Below, in pieces: positions 8,901 through 26,818 of a stretch of 64,000 nt of DNA. Position 1 is the first letter of the stretch. The number at the start of each line of letters is the position of its first letter. Both the position numbers and the translations under genes were made by a program. A model generated the notes under the pieces. The model was given only the letters and a program-made list of their open reading frames with translations. It did no database searches and was not told the DNA's origin. Where the stretch lies: contig CAMGYJ010000007.1 of the NCBI GenBank assembly GCA_946122785.1, positions 37,287,587 to 37,351,586 on the forward strand, in the 5' to 3' direction. This stretch comes from Linum tenue (Eukaryota > Streptophyta > Magnoliopsida > Malpighiales > Linaceae).

Positions 8901-11224
8901 GACGGGAGGCGATGAACGGATACATGAATGTCTTCGATCCTCCTCTTTCTCGGTTCTGATGAATGGTACACCCTCGGGTTATTTCACTGCCTCTAGGGGC
9001 CTTCGCTAGGGGGATCCACTCTCTCCTCTCTTGTTTGTACTCTGCACGGAGGGGTTTGCAGCCCTCCTCCGAAAGGCAATCACGGAGAAAAAATTAGAGG
9101 GGGTGAAATTAGCTCCTCGGGCTCCAAGAGTCTCGCATCTGTTCTTCGCGGATGATTCTTACTTATTTTTGCGAGTTTCTCTACAGGAATGCGGGAATTT
9201 AATTGAGGTGCTGAATGAATATGAGTAACTAAGTGGCCAACGCGTTAACTTGGAGAAATCAGCGGTGTGCTTTAGCAAGAATATTTCCACGCCAGATAAG
9301 GAGTTCTTGGCCACGGTTCTAGGGGTTGCTGCGGTGGGGGTCCACGATAAATATCTGGGGCTTTCAACGCTGGTTGCTCGGTCCAAAATGGCTACATTCA
9401 GATATTTGGAGGAAAAACTCCTAGAGCGTCTTCAGGGGTGGAAGCAAAGGACATTGTCGTGGGCTACGAAGGAAACTTTGATTAAATCCATAGCGTTGGC
9501 TCTTCCCCTTCATGTTATGTTCTGTTTCCGTCTTTCCCTGGCTCTTTGTCGTCTTTTAGATAGGCATGTGGCCCGTTTTTGGTGGGGTGCTGAGGACGGT
9601 AATCCCAAGATTAGATGGGTGTCCTGGCGTAACATGTGCAGGAGTAAGCATGATGGGGGGATGGGATTTCGCCAGTTCGAGCATTTCAACCAAGCTCTTT
9701 TGGCTAAGATAGGTTGGCGTATTCTCAATGAACCTCAATCACTTATTGCCCAGGTTTATAAAGGCAAGTATTTCCCTCAAGGGCCTTTCCTGACCGCGAC
9801 TGCTAGGTCTCGTCCCTCTTGGGGGTGGCAAAGTATCCTTCATGGGCGTCAGTTATTGGAGATGGGTTTGAGATGGCAGGTTGGTAATGGCCAATCGGTC
9901 TCCCTCCTTCATTCTAACTGGATTCCTAGGTACCAACTAGATCCCCCATGCTATAATCCGCGGATCTTGCCTGGGGGGGGGTGATCCCTTGGTGGCACAG
10001 GTTATTTGTGAGGGGGGAGGGAGGTGGTCTGATGAGGAGCTCAGTCAATGGTTTGACCCGCCCACCTGTAAGGCTATTAAAGCTATTCCTCTCCCGCGTT
10101 GGGATGTGCCTAGCTTATCAGGCATTTTACGCCCGACGGGGTTTTCTTAGTTAAGTCGGCTTACCATTTGACTGTCGACTTGGACAGGAGGAGGGGTGGA
10201 TGGCGATCCTCGGTTAGCTGGATGGATAAGCCGAGTTGGATTAGAGTTTGGGAGGCGAAGATCCCTCCGAAGTTGAAGGTTTTTGTTTGGCAAATTCTTA
10301 ATCGGGCTCTGCCGACTACGGAATCACTTATTGAGAAAAAGGTCCAGGTGCTACCTCGGTGTCCAGTTTGTTGGGATGGCCCGGAGACAATGGAACACCT
10401 GTTCATTTATTGTCCGGTTGCGCGAGCTCTCTGGGATTATTCTGGGCTGGAATACTTGGGGGAGGGTTTGCCTCGGCATACTTTTCCTTTATTTCTCAAA
10501 CGTTTGTTGGCGTTGATCCATCAACCGTATGTGGTTATGGTTGTTGTTGCCATCTTTTGGAGGATCTGGCGATCTCGGAATTGGGTAGTCTTTGAAGGCA
10601 AACAATTTGGGATCCCGGCGCTCATGCGACAGTTTAACCAACAGTATGAGGAATGGGTGGGTCTACCAGCGGACCAGACGCCTAGGGTACAAATCCCGAT
10701 GATGCAATCTACAGCACAAGTGGGGTGATTCCCATTTGGTTTGCATGTGGGACGGGGCTACTAAGGGTGGGTCGCATTCGCCTGGTGGGATGGTTCTTTT
10801 TGACCCAGCGTGGACACTCCTTCTGGCTAGAGGGGTTCAGTTTTCTCAAATGGATCATCCTGTAGTGGTGGAATTGCTTGTGCTCAGGGAAGCTATTATT
10901 TGGTGTATGGAGCAAGGCTTGTCGGAGGTCCGTTTTGAGGGCGATGCGAATGTGATTATTGACAAAATTAATCAAGCCGACACAAGAGATAGCCAGTTGG
11001 GTGCTGTTCTAGAAGAGATTGGTCATTATTTTCGTACTCAGCCTGGTTTTAGTGTGCGTTTTGTAGGTCGGGAGAACAATAGGGTAGCTCATTTGGTAGC
11101 TAGGAAAGCCCTCTCTTTGTATCCGACTATGAGTCGCTTCTTTGATTTCCAGACCTGGCTGGTCTCCAGAGTGTAAATGTCTATTTTTTCGATCAATACA
11201 TGATATCTTTTGACAAAAAAAAAA
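8901..11224 (+). mobile_element. 5'-truncated LINE (L1-type, RNase H-bearing)
   Basis: The element runs from a truncated reverse transcriptase to a poly(A) tail at 11215-11224. A near-identical direct duplication flanks it: AAAAGGACGGGAGG at 8896-8909 and AAAAGGACGGGGAGG at 11221-11235, one G different, as expected of target-primed reverse transcription. The order RT C-terminal part, zf-RVT domain, RNase H, short 3' UTR, poly(A) is that of plant L1 elements of the non-LTR class. The 5' part (ORF1, endonuclease, N-terminal RT) is missing. The exact left limit is uncertain by a few bases. Confidence 0.85.
8940..11176 (+). pseudogene. LINE reverse transcriptase / zf-RVT / RNase H remnant
   Basis: Several frames must be combined. 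Around 8940-9230 the RT core shows SFSVLMNGTPSGYFTASRGLR then GDPLSPLLFVLC, where a TAG stands in place of the usual CAG of GLRQGDPLSP; the catalytic FADD box is at 9144-9155 and a TAA interrupts at 9226. The long frame 9250-9984 carries the RT thumb region (GLSTLVARSKMATFRYLEEK, TLIKSIALALPLHVM, WVSWRNMCRSKHDGGMGFRQ). A run of nine G at 9973-9981 coincides with a frame change. The zf-RVT domain at about 10138-10700 has GVFLVKSAYHL, WEAKIPPKLKVFVWQILN and RCPVCWDGPETMEHLFIYCP. A second shift near 10715-10735 leads to an RNase H domain ending at 11176, with CMWDGATKGG, ELLVLREAI, VRFEGDANVI and ENNRVAHLVA. The gene is clearly defective. Confidence 0.85.
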
Positions 11225-11317
11225 GGACGGGGAGGGTGGCCCTGACCTTGACGATAATTCTTTTTTTTCCTACCTTTTTCAGTTTTCACTTTTTTTTTAT
11301 GTTTCGATCGGAATACC

Positions 11318-12168
11318 TAGGGGTGTTCAAATGGTTACCATGGTTATAACCAAACCAAATAAGGCTAAATTCCATTAACCATGGAATACAATATCATAAC
11401 CAAACCGTCCAAACTAATACAACAACCAAATTAACCAAATTAAATTTTAATCGGTTTGGTTAATTGGTTAACAAGATAAACCAATATAAAATCACATTAT
11501 CATTGACGATGAAAATTTTCCGGTTAATGCAAAATTCGAAATTTATATAATGAATAAAACATAACAACCAACACGTAGTTATAGTTGACCCTTAACAAAA
11601 ATACATGCAACTAAGACAATTATTTTACGATTAGTATAGAAGTATTCACCAAACAAAAATTTATGAATTTGGTATGGGTTAATGAATTATTGTGTTTGTG
11701 TAAATTGACTTAGTCTCTTAGCAATTATCATAGGCTGGAAATGACCTTCTTTTCAAGTTTTCATCCATCATAATATATGAAACTTATCTAAATTAGGCGT
11801 CCATATGTTGTGGTCTACATTTTACATATACAAATATACACTATATGAACAATATTGAGCTTTATATTTTATGAGTCTAAAAGGGATGAACGTTAACTCT
11901 TGAGTGGTTATGCAAAGTATTAAGTATGTGTATATAATATATGTTAGATATATGACTAATTACTTAACTGGTAATTACTTAACTGGTTAATTTGGTTTGA
12001 CTGGTTAGGAGTGTCTGAAACCAAACCAAACTACCTAAACCAAACAAGCTAAAAACTTTAACCAAACCAAACAAACCAAACCAATTATCCAAATTAACCA
12101 AACCAAATTATCCAAATAGTACTGGTTAAAACGGTTACCATGGTAACCAAACCGTTTGAACACCCCTA
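11318..12168. mobile_element. hAT-type non-autonomous element (851 bp), TSD GGAATACC
   Basis: Perfect 8-bp flanking duplication GGAATACC (11310-11317 and 12169-12176). Termini: left TAGGGGTGTTCAAATGG, right reversed TAGGGGTGTTCAAACGG. Subterminal DNA is filled with GGTTTGGTTAATTGG and its complement (AACCAAACC). No transposase ORF. It lies 93 bp downstream of the LINE tail. Confidence 0.9.
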
Positions 12169-12176
12169 GGAATACC

Positions 12177-13429
12177 TACCCACGAAATTCACCAAACCCA
12201 TTTTTTTGTCCTCTTCACCTCCTATTGTGGAGTTGAAGTGGATTTTTAGGCTCTCTTACCCTCTGTTTTTTAAGAAGAGAAAGGGAAGGGAAGGGAAGAG
12301 AGGGAGAGAAATTCCAAAACCCAAGAAGTTTTCCCCCGTTCTCCAAACTTGCTACAGGAATGGAGGGAAGGAATCTGCGCAGAAAATGTACTGTTTTACT
12401 TGACCCTCCAGTTTGGGAGGAAAGCTATCTTCTCAAGCATTTTCCTATTTTTTATTCTTGTTTTTTGTTTTGCTTTCCACTACCTTGGATGGGTAAACGA
12501 TTTATTGAATTTTATTTTATGGTCACAGATTATAAGATTATCTAATATAATTTATTATTTTATCAATTGTATGATTAATTAACGAATAAAACATTATTAT
12601 TAACTAATACCCTTTTTACTCGTGCGTTGCCTATTTTCCTTTTTCGTTTAAGTTGTATTTGTGTAGGGATGTGTGATAGTAGTGAAATAAATGACAAAAA
12701 TTGTTAATTTATATTTTATCAGCACATATATTGCATTTAACGTGGAGAAATATTAGGAGATGTGATAATTACTAATTCATTGTTTTTAGGGTTGAAGAGA
12801 TAATCTTCGACTAATTTTGGAGGACGATAATTAAATTAGTGAAGTCTGTGTGTATTATTTTAGATTGCTTACTTAACTACGTAAACTTCTAACATGATAT
12901 ATGTACACTACCGACTTAGATGACAGTAGATGATTTTTACGGTTCAACTGGCGATACACGAAAGAACAATATTTATGGCTAACTATGATGCTAGACAACT
13001 CTACTCTTATTTGTATGATATCGTTGTGTATTATTATATAATGGTGACAAATGTTTTTCTCACCGGATCATGGTCAAAGTATTTATTTTTGTTTTTAAAT
13101 AATGAACAAAATTAACACGGAATAATGTATCCGATCCAATTACGTGGAACGTAAATGTGTGTTAAGTTTCAAGTATAACGACATCAGAGTGTTACATTTT
13201 TTTTATAGAATGGACGTCATCTTGTACTACAAAGGTAATCAAATTTGTATGAAAAATAAAAGAGAGTTAAATGAACAATTTATGTTCCGTTAACAAATAA
13301 CAAAATTAATCATGGCTATGTACAAATTGGTTATTCATAATATTTATTTTCGCATTTTTTGCATATACTTACTATTACATAATCAATAAAACAACATATC
13401 TATCACACTTCCCTATATATTTTTCCCCT
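12177..13429. other. AT-rich intergenic DNA, no gene
   Basis: Small ORFs at 12206-12582 and 12930-13115 have no recognisable domain and overlap in different frames. A purine-rich GGGAAGGGAAGGGAAGAGAGGG tract lies near 12283-12305. Nothing else can be supported. Confidence 0.5.
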
Positions 13430-13437
13430 CTCACTAT

Positions 13438-14067
13438 CAATGCAGTCAAAATCGCGTTTTAAAACTTAGATACTTACGATTTTACGCTTTTAGGTCACCA
13501 AAACGCTTCCGTTTCCATATAAAAACTTAAGTGTATAAAATCGGACTAAATTGCGCTTTAAAGCTTAACAGCTCACGCTTTTACGCTTCTAGTTCACCAA
13601 AACGCTTTACGTTTTTACGCTTTTAGTTCACTAAATGAGTATTCTTGTCATGAAATTAATTATAAAAAGTATATTTTAAAAGTAAATCACCAACAATATG
13701 ATACATTTGAGATTAAATTATACATATAATGTACTTGGATGTATTTTCAACTTTAATAGAGTAATCTAATTCTCCAGCTAGGCTCTTCCCGAATGCATTA
13801 GCATAGAGGAAGAAGTGGCTTATTGTTAAAATTTATGTTTAAAAACTTATTATTAAGATACTACAAGTTGCTCTACTTGAAGCATGAATTGCATGTATTT
13901 ATTAACTTATATAAATTTCGTGTATTCATATTTTATATAGTATATGTCCTAGCTTTTTAGTTATTTTTCAATATGCTTCAAAAACTTACGCTTTTACGCT
14001 TTGATTCTACGCTTTATGATTTTACCCCTTTTCCGCTTCTAGGTAGAATCGCCTTTTGACTGCATTG
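13438..14067. mobile_element. hAT-type non-autonomous element (630 bp), TSD CTCACTAT
   Basis: Perfect 8-bp duplication CTCACTAT at 13430-13437 and 14068-14075. Terminal inverted repeats CAATGCAGTCAAAA are identical over 14 bases at both ends. Repeated ACGCTTTTACGCTT-like motifs occupy both subterminal regions (13480-13630 and 13985-14035). No transposase. It lies about 650 bp upstream of the BONZAI start codon, so it is part of that gene's upstream region. Confidence 0.88.
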
Positions 14068-14075
14068 CTCACTAT

Positions 14076-14719
14076 CCTTTTCACTTTTCCCCATAGAACA
14101 ACATTTTCTCTCCAATTCCGTTCCCCCAATTTTCTTCCCATCCAAGTTTTCCCTCCCTCCCCTCCTCTCCTTTTCCTCTCCTACTTCGGGGGGGTTATTG
14201 TAAATGCTGTAACACTCTCTTAGTTTTAGCAATAACACCTCTTTGTATTAGCAACTTATCCGGTACCTATAATGATTTGGTTTGGCACTTGAAAAAAGGG
14301 ACTTTCCCTGCACATGATCCGAGAAAAGCGCAGAGAAACGCTCACGGCGGCAGCCGCCGCTCGGCGCTCACCATCCATGCATCGGCAACGCAACGGTAAA
14401 AATACAAAAGAAAGAAAGAAAGAAATGAGGTTGGGGAAAAAGGGAAAATGAGGAGGAGAGAGATCCAAACGCGCTTTCAATAACTGAGGCATGTAGGGAC
14501 CACTATGTTAGTCTTGCTCTGCTCTGCCCGCCCCAACCCCAAAAGAAAGGACCTACCCTAATCACCCTTGTCCGTATCCCAAGAGATTGATACTCTCTCT
14601 CTAGTCCACCATTTTTCTTCTGACCAACAATTTCGAGTTCTCGACGAATTACCGCTCCAGAAATCGGCCTGCTCCTTCTGCTGAGTTGTGGTTAGGTGAG
14701 AACGAGGAACTCGTGAAGA
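14076..14719 (+). promoter_or_regulatory. Upstream region and 5' UTR of the BONZAI/copine gene
   Basis: Between the hAT element and the ATG at 14720 there is no other gene. Pyrimidine-rich tracts (CTCTCTCTCTAG near 14592-14604) resemble the Y-patch or TC-rich element of TATA-less plant promoters; I see no clear TATA box at a suitable distance. The short open frames here (14014-14238 and 14256-14492, both minus) are low-complexity and look non-coding. Confidence 0.4.
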
Positions 14720-20099
<5,380 letters not shown>

Positions 20100-21226
20100 T
20101 CTGATCTCTGCCAGGGGGAAAAAAGGTGTACATATGGAAATTAGTTACTAAAAGAGAGACACAGACCCAGCTCTGGGGTTCTTACTTGTTTGTCGATGCT
20201 AATACCAAAACGGGTTTCCGGGGTTGGGTTGTAAACAACGACAACAGAGACGGGGAAGAGGGGTGGTGTCTTTTAATATTAATTTTTGTTTTTGTTTTTG
20301 TTTTTGTTTTTGTCATGTCTTGTTGTTGTGCTTTTCTATTCTTGCTGTCTGCTTGGGAAGCGGATCAAAATTTGATGAACTCGAGGAGACTGTGCGACCG
20401 AAAGGAGGAATTCAGCGGATTTTGCCGGTGTAACTACACAAAGGCATTTGTTTTGCTTTTTCTTTAATTTCCCCCACGCCTGTATTTTCGTACCCAGCCT
20501 GCCCATTCTCTGCCGTTGAATTTTTGACTCCTGGTTTGGGCTCCGATTTATATTCTGTGGACTTGTGTTGGGGTGATTGGAATTTGGAAGTAGACCTTTG
20601 AGTAACACGGTATTGCAATTTTCAACGTCTGACTATTGACTGGTTTTCTCTCTTTCTACTTTTTGCTTCTGGAAACTGTGGTTTCCTGCCTTTCATATCC
20701 CTCTCCGGCGGAAGGAAGGGGAGGAGGCAGCCGTGCATGCGGGCGGGCCTTCATTTCCCGGTTCCTTTCACACTTGCGTCCATCTCTCAAGTCAAGGTTG
20801 GAGACTTTGTCCAATGTTTGTTAATCGTTATCATGGTTCTCGGTTCTTTTGACTTCGACCAACAAAGCTCCGAGTCACTATATGTGACACGTTCATACCC
20901 TTATTTCATTATGCTAAACACTCGGTACTTAGCTTTTTTAAAATGTGAAATGTGCTAGCTGTAGAGTTTGCTAAAAGGACTTTGTACTGCACTTAACAGT
21001 AGGAAGTTGATGCAATTTCGTATAGTAACTTGTTTCGGGATGATCAGGAGGAATGATCCAGTCTTAACCATCCAGAGAGTGGATTGAGGTCTCACACACA
21101 TCGCAGGTCCTTGACCTTAAGACCAATTACGAATATATGGGTTTCATGGGCTTTTGGTTAGGCAGCTCGAATGCTAATACTTGAGAATTGCACGAATAGA
21201 ATCCTCTACTGGTAGCATCCTAAATT
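20100..21226. other. 3' UTR of BONZAI gene and intergenic DNA
   Basis: The gene's 3' UTR begins at 20100. A (TTTTTG)n tract lies at 20284-20313. ORFs at 20126-20467 and 20224-20433 arise from this low-complexity tract and are not credible genes. No further feature up to the hAT element at 21227. Confidence 0.5.
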
Positions 21227-21896
21227 TAGGGCTGCAAATGAGCCGAGTCGAGTTTTACCTCAGTTTGAGCTCGACTTGTTAATAAACGAGTCGAGTTCGA
21301 GCTCAACTCGTTTATTAACGAGCCGAGTCGAGTCGAGCTAGAGCTAGTTTGTTTATTAAAATCTTGACTTTTATTTGGTATTTCATTTTGTATATCATGA
21401 TACATATGATTTATTTTATTAGCTAATCTCATATTATACTTTGTTGGTATCATATATCATTTAGTTAATAAATCTTAACTACTTCAAATCATGTTATTTC
21501 ATAGTATCGAAGCAATCTATGATGCATAATTTCTTTTTAAAGTAGAAAATAAGATATATTTGATCACATACTCAACGTGTTAAACTTTATATATGGTGAG
21601 ATATATAATTTAACAACCATATGAATTAAAATCATAAGATATAGATTGATTCGTCCATAAGTTGGTAATCGAGTTGGCTCTCTAGCCACATGTTAAGACA
21701 TATAATGAGCTCTAAACGAGTCAGCTCACGAGTTTAGCTCAACAAGCCACCGAGTCGAGCTAGCTCGCGAGCTTCACGAGCTGAACAAAGGTTAGCTCGT
21801 GTTCGGCTCGTTTATTAACGAGCCGAGTTTCGAACGAGCTTTTCTCGAGTCGAACGTCGAGCCGCTCGCGAGCAGCTCGGCTCATTTGCAGCCCTA
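21227..21896. mobile_element. hAT-type non-autonomous element (670 bp)
   Basis: Left terminus TAGGGCTGCAAATGAGCCGAG and right terminus, reversed, TAGGGCTGCAAATGAGCCGAG agree over 21 bases. Subterminal DNA repeats GAGTCGAGCTCGAGC/AACGAGCCGAG motifs. The flanks TCCTAAAT and TCCTAATC are only a partial match when the boundary is moved by one base, so the duplication has decayed or the ends are off slightly. No transposase. Confidence 0.8.
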
Positions 21897-22481
21897 ATCC
21901 TAATCTCGTCACTGGAGGTTTTGTAGTGACATAGGTGAGGTGCATATATAAGACAGACATAATTACTCAATGCACATCACAAAATTGAGGTGGTCAGACA
22001 CATTTGGCAAAGAATGTCGGGGGAAACGCTGGAAGTAAAGGGAAACGTACAAGTCACATAGACAACAGTTGGTGGTTGAGGATCATGCAGAAATCAACTG
22101 GATAGTGTGGATTTGTTAATGGTGGAAAACATATGGATGAGATACGCCCTGACTTCTTTGAAAATGATGATTGTTATTATATGATGTATACCTCTTCAAG
22201 CATTGTTTGAACGAGGATATTTAATGTATAAGATATCTAAGTTACGTTATGCTACTCCTATAGAGATTTCTTGAGAGGTCGGCGACTACAACTATAACTG
22301 TGACTATGACTATGGAGGATCCCTCATGTAAAGAGAGCTGTACAACTACGGTTACATAGGTAAAGAGAGAAAAGGATAAACGAACACATCACCTTGGGAC
22401 AATAACTATCCACCATGTAATCATTTCAAATTAGATGACAACCACGAGATTGAATGGTACCGTCCAATTAGACTATGGTGA

Positions 22482-24101
22482 TGATGACACTCTATTTATT
22501 GTGTTTATCACTCCCATATTTGATACATTTTCCCCTTTTATCGATGCATCTTTAGTGATTTTAATTACATATCGTATGAACTTCATAATTATTAGGATAA
22601 TGAGCTTATGATAGACCTTGAGTGTGTTTCTGTACTATTTGATGCCTTTATGACATTGGTTTGTGTTTTCAAGGTTATAAACCACTCAAGACGAATATGG
22701 ATCACCAAGGGACAAAATGGATAAGAAGAAGAACAAGAATACAAGCTCATGAGCCCACACAGAGATGGATTCTGACACCAGAAGCTCAAGATATGGACCA
22801 TGTCATAGTATTTTGAAGAGCAGACGGGTCACACGAAGTCCAAACGAGTTGAAGTTTCAGGAATAGGTTCATAAACCCAAGAGGAAGGTCCCAGAAAAGC
22901 GACTGATTTAGAGAAGAAATAAGAGCAGCATGTCCAACTAATGTATGGCCGCCGCTGATGCCTTAGCCTTCCAGGAAGGTTCCTTTGCAAGTAACTTCGT
23001 CCACAATTGGAAGGATGTCGAGTTCAAGTCGGACAAGGAATGTTTTGGCCGACTTTTTAGGAGGAAAAATACTAGAAAACCCCATTATGTGACTAGTATA
23101 AATGGGAGGCTAGACTAGATCTTTCATAAACACTTTACAATCACTATGTCCTAGGGACACGAGTTAGAGCGCATAGGAGAGGAAGAGGAGCTCAATGAGG
23201 ATGGCTTCGTCATCTACGATTATGTCTTATGATTCTGGTTTGTTTAGCTAGCTCTATCTTATTAGGGATGTGAATTATATGATGTTTATGCATTGCTTTC
23301 AATGAACCAATGAGATGCTCATTTCATTCTATGCTCTACTTCATCGATGCCTTTTGCTTTAGATGTTTTATTGAATGAATGCTTTAATTATCTAATGTCT
23401 ATAATCGTCGATGCTATTTATCATATGGTGTTTTGACTGTTCTATGAGTATAAATCTATTGTGAAAGCTACTATAGTCATTGTTTATACTACTATTATGG
23501 GAGACAAGGAAACTAATCTCGTGCAGTAGGCATCCTCATAGGTGTGTATAGGAGGATTAGCTACCCTTCTATGCATGACTAATGATGATGCTTGATTCTT
23601 AGATCATCGATTCTATAGACCATCGATTGTGGTTTATAGAAGCCTACAATTAATCGTGTGCTGTCCTAATAACATCCTTGTTCTTCATTGATTAGGTGAT
23701 GTCATGAAGCGAAAGCATGCATTGGCTAGTCAATCCTTTATTGCAAGAGGCGCATGCTCGGGTAGAGAGTGGCCTTAGAGGAAGGGATAGATCATCATAA
23801 TAGATGATGCATAGAAGCATCCCACTTATGAGTTAGTATGCATGATCATCAAGATATCCCTACCTAAACATTGGATTTTCCTTGTTTACACGTTTGCATC
23901 CCTTGCATTGCATTGTTTACTTATTTGTTTTCGTAGTAGCTTAGGACACGAAATCAAGGGCACCTCAACCCAAATTCATTTACTTTTCTTTCATACCATT
24001 CGACACATTAGGTTAGGTTTGAGTAGTTTCTATCAAAAGACCTTGTGGAATACGACCCTAGGCACATCTAGGTTAGTTAATCACTTGTGTTTTCTACATC
24101 A
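22482..24101 (+). mobile_element. Solo LTR or LTR fragment, same family as 1350-3680
   Basis: Begins TGATGACACTC and ends TTTTCTACATCA. By-eye alignment with the LTR at 1350-3680 is clear at the start (TGTTTATCAC, CATATTTGATACA), in the middle (the CATTG(A/G)... GGTGATG... GAAGCGAAAGCA... block) and at the end (CTTGTGGAATACGACCCTAGGC). No PPT precedes it and no PBS follows it, so it is probably a solo LTR. The 5-bp flanks GGTGA and AATGA match at only three positions, so the duplication is not proven. Confidence 0.6.
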
Positions 24102-24104
24102 AAT

Positions 24105-24285
24105 GATATCCATGTTGTGGGATAACATCACCCACTTGAGAGTTGGATGATATCCATTATATGAGAAGGTACCATCAGCTTAGGCGTTGGATGATGTTCA
24201 TAAATGTGATGGTGTCATCCAATTAAATGTTTGATGGTATCTATCTAGAATGAGATGATATCATCCAATTAGGAGTGAATTAGTG
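24105..24285. repeat. Degenerate tandem repeat, about 44-bp unit, four copies
   Basis: Units start near 24105, 24149, 24193 and 24236. Each has the pattern GAT(A/G)(T/-)TCAT...GATaaCATCA...TTGGAT with substitutions, for example GATATCCATGTTG, GATATCCATTATA, GATGTTCATAAAT and GGTATCTATCTAG. It begins directly after the LTR end at 24101. Confidence 0.6.
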
Positions 24286-26818
24286 GTAAATAGGTACTCG
24301 ACAAACACCTCTCATTCATATACTATCCACTTAAGTACATGCCAACAATTAGGATAATCCACTATGTATGGGCTAACCTATTTAAAGTGGCACAACGGTA
24401 AAAAAATAACGCATGTGATGAACGATGAGTTTTTTTTTTGTGTGTAAACAAATGCTCTCACAACTTAATTATAGACTAATTTGTTGACACTAACTACACT
24501 ATTCAAAAATAGCAAGTTTGGCTTATTTAGCCAAAATCCAACCTGACCAATATCTCTTATCTTTCATACGAGTGTCCAACTGACCATGCCAACAGCGGGG
24601 AGCCACATGGGGATGAGGGAGGTCTGATGTACCACCTCAAATATGAAACATACACATAAAAGATATTAGAATTATAAAACCATATCGTAAATTGTAATTG
24701 AAAAGTCAACGATAAAGTATTTTGTACTAAAACTATGATTTAAAGAGGATTCAAACATTTCATACCATAAAAATAACACTAAAAAATGTGTTACCAATGG
24801 TTCAAACATTTCATACCATAAAAATAACACTAAAAAATGTGTTACCAATGGTTTGTTGAAGGAGAGAGTCAGACAATGGTCTTTTGTGTCTGAACCAATA
24901 TCTTCACTATCCACAACTTCATGATCCAATATATCTAACATATTATATGGCATAATTTAGTGTTGCATAAAATAATTTTAGTCGAATATATTAAAAGTGA
25001 TATTCTTGATAGTTTGAATGATGAATGTATTTTAAATACTTTTATTAATAAAACATGTCATGAATTATTGTAAGACATTAGAAAATAATATGTTATTTTT
25101 TTAAGATGGATCTCTAAACTAAATAGGCAAATACACTATTGCATGTCAAATTTAATTTTCATATTCGGTTTAAATTTGGCTTAAGAAAAGCCAGATTAGG
25201 CATCATTATTTGACATGTGTAGGTTGTCAAACCTTGTCCAACCAAAAATACAACCACCCACGTAGGAAGTCAAATCAACATCAACAAGTATAATATAGGA
25301 GAGTTGAGAACCATTTTCAATATTATAAGGAGTGAAAGGAGGAAGGCTAGAGTTATCTTTATAGTTATTTATTTTCTATTCATAAAAAAATACATAAGTT
25401 TGAGAATTTTAATCATGGTCTCTCCAAATAAAGAAAATAAACATTACTAATTACACTAAACAAATTTATTGTGACTTTCTAATTAAAACACACAAAAACC
25501 TAAAATTGAAATATCAGAAGACTTTTCCATTACGGTTAGCTATCTCACTAAATATCACGTAAGTATTTCATTGGTGTTTGGTATTCTGATATTCATATTT
25601 TAATTATTATTCAAGTTTAATAATTAATTTAATTTTTATCTATCTTATAAATGGAGAATAATTTTATAATCACAACTCAAATATCAATGGTTCAAATATT
25701 GCATATTAAATTTAATTACTAAATATGTAAAACGATTTGGAATATGCAACTTAGTATTAGTTTTTGGAACTACCATAAAACAATGATATTTTTGTGCAAA
25801 CTATAAGTGACCAGTTCTTTGAAAGTCTTGTTTGGTTAACCATAAAAGTTAATCTCTTGATAATCCGACATGATTTAACTCATGAGTGAGTTTAAAAGAA
25901 CACACTTTGAAGAACTAATTTTGTATATTATATCACTAATTTAATTTTTATATATATTATAGAGTCATTAACCATATCAATCATTCACAATTATTTGGTT
26001 AAATATGAATTAATCACAGTGAAAGGGAAATCATAAAGTTTGAGCTAGATTTTTCATGAACGCATTAATGTGGTTATAGATATTAGTATGTATACCACAA
26101 TTGAAATTGAATTTATTTGTTGAAGGAATAAGATTATCCTTCAACTAAATTTTTAGTATACTGAGGAAATTTTTTTTTATGACATAAAGAATGGATGAAA
26201 AATATAATTTCTTGTTAATTTTGTTATTGAATTGTTTAGAAAACTTTAGAGTTTAGATATTGATATATTTGTATTGTTTCTTGAGTACAAGAAACACATA
26301 TTGATTAAAGGTTATGATTACGTATTTCCTATTTATGTTATGCTTTTTTAGGCAACCTCTTTTTTTTTTTGTTATGATAATTTTCTTTTCATCTATAGAT
26401 AACTAAGTGACTGCTACAATAAATAGACAGGTCATGAATGATTATTCACGAGTGTTATAACCATTAAGAATACAATATTCAATAATTGATGAAAGGTTAC
26501 GAGAATTTCAAAAATTAAAAAATAATTTGAGGTCACCTTAATGTAGGATACATATCACAAATGACATTCCGACAAACTCACCAGACACCAAACTAGTTGA
26601 TTAAAAAAATAATTTCACTCTTTCTTTTACTCTGTCGTGCATAGCTTGGCTTCTTAGCAAGTCGAACGCTAAGAACATGTATATTTATATTTTAAATCCC
26701 CCTCAAAAGACATAAATCCCTATTTTTCCTCATAATGAACGAGAGTTCTTGTTTTCTTAAAGAAGTGTCCTTTTAAAATATGTATCCTACTAGTAAAATA
26801 ACATATATTTTTCCCTAG
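24286..26818. other. Very AT-rich intergenic DNA
   Basis: No gene is recognisable. The only clear structure is the 51-bp duplication at 24750-24851. The minus-strand ORF over 24672-24953 spans that duplication and shows a 17-residue repeat only because the repeat unit is a multiple of three. Confidence 0.5.
24750..24851. repeat. Perfect tandem duplication of a 51-bp unit
   Basis: Two identical units (24750-24800 and 24801-24851), each starting TTCAAACATTTCATACC and ending GTTACCAATGG. No mismatch between units by eye, so the duplication is recent. Confidence 0.92.

Noticed and set aside
20126..20467. 113-codon ORF after the BONZAI gene
   Set aside because: Lies in the 3' UTR and depends on a TTTTTG repeat (FVFVFVFV).
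24672..24953. Protein with two 17-residue repeats on the minus strand
   Set aside because: The repeat is explained by a 51-bp DNA duplication in AT-rich non-coding DNA.
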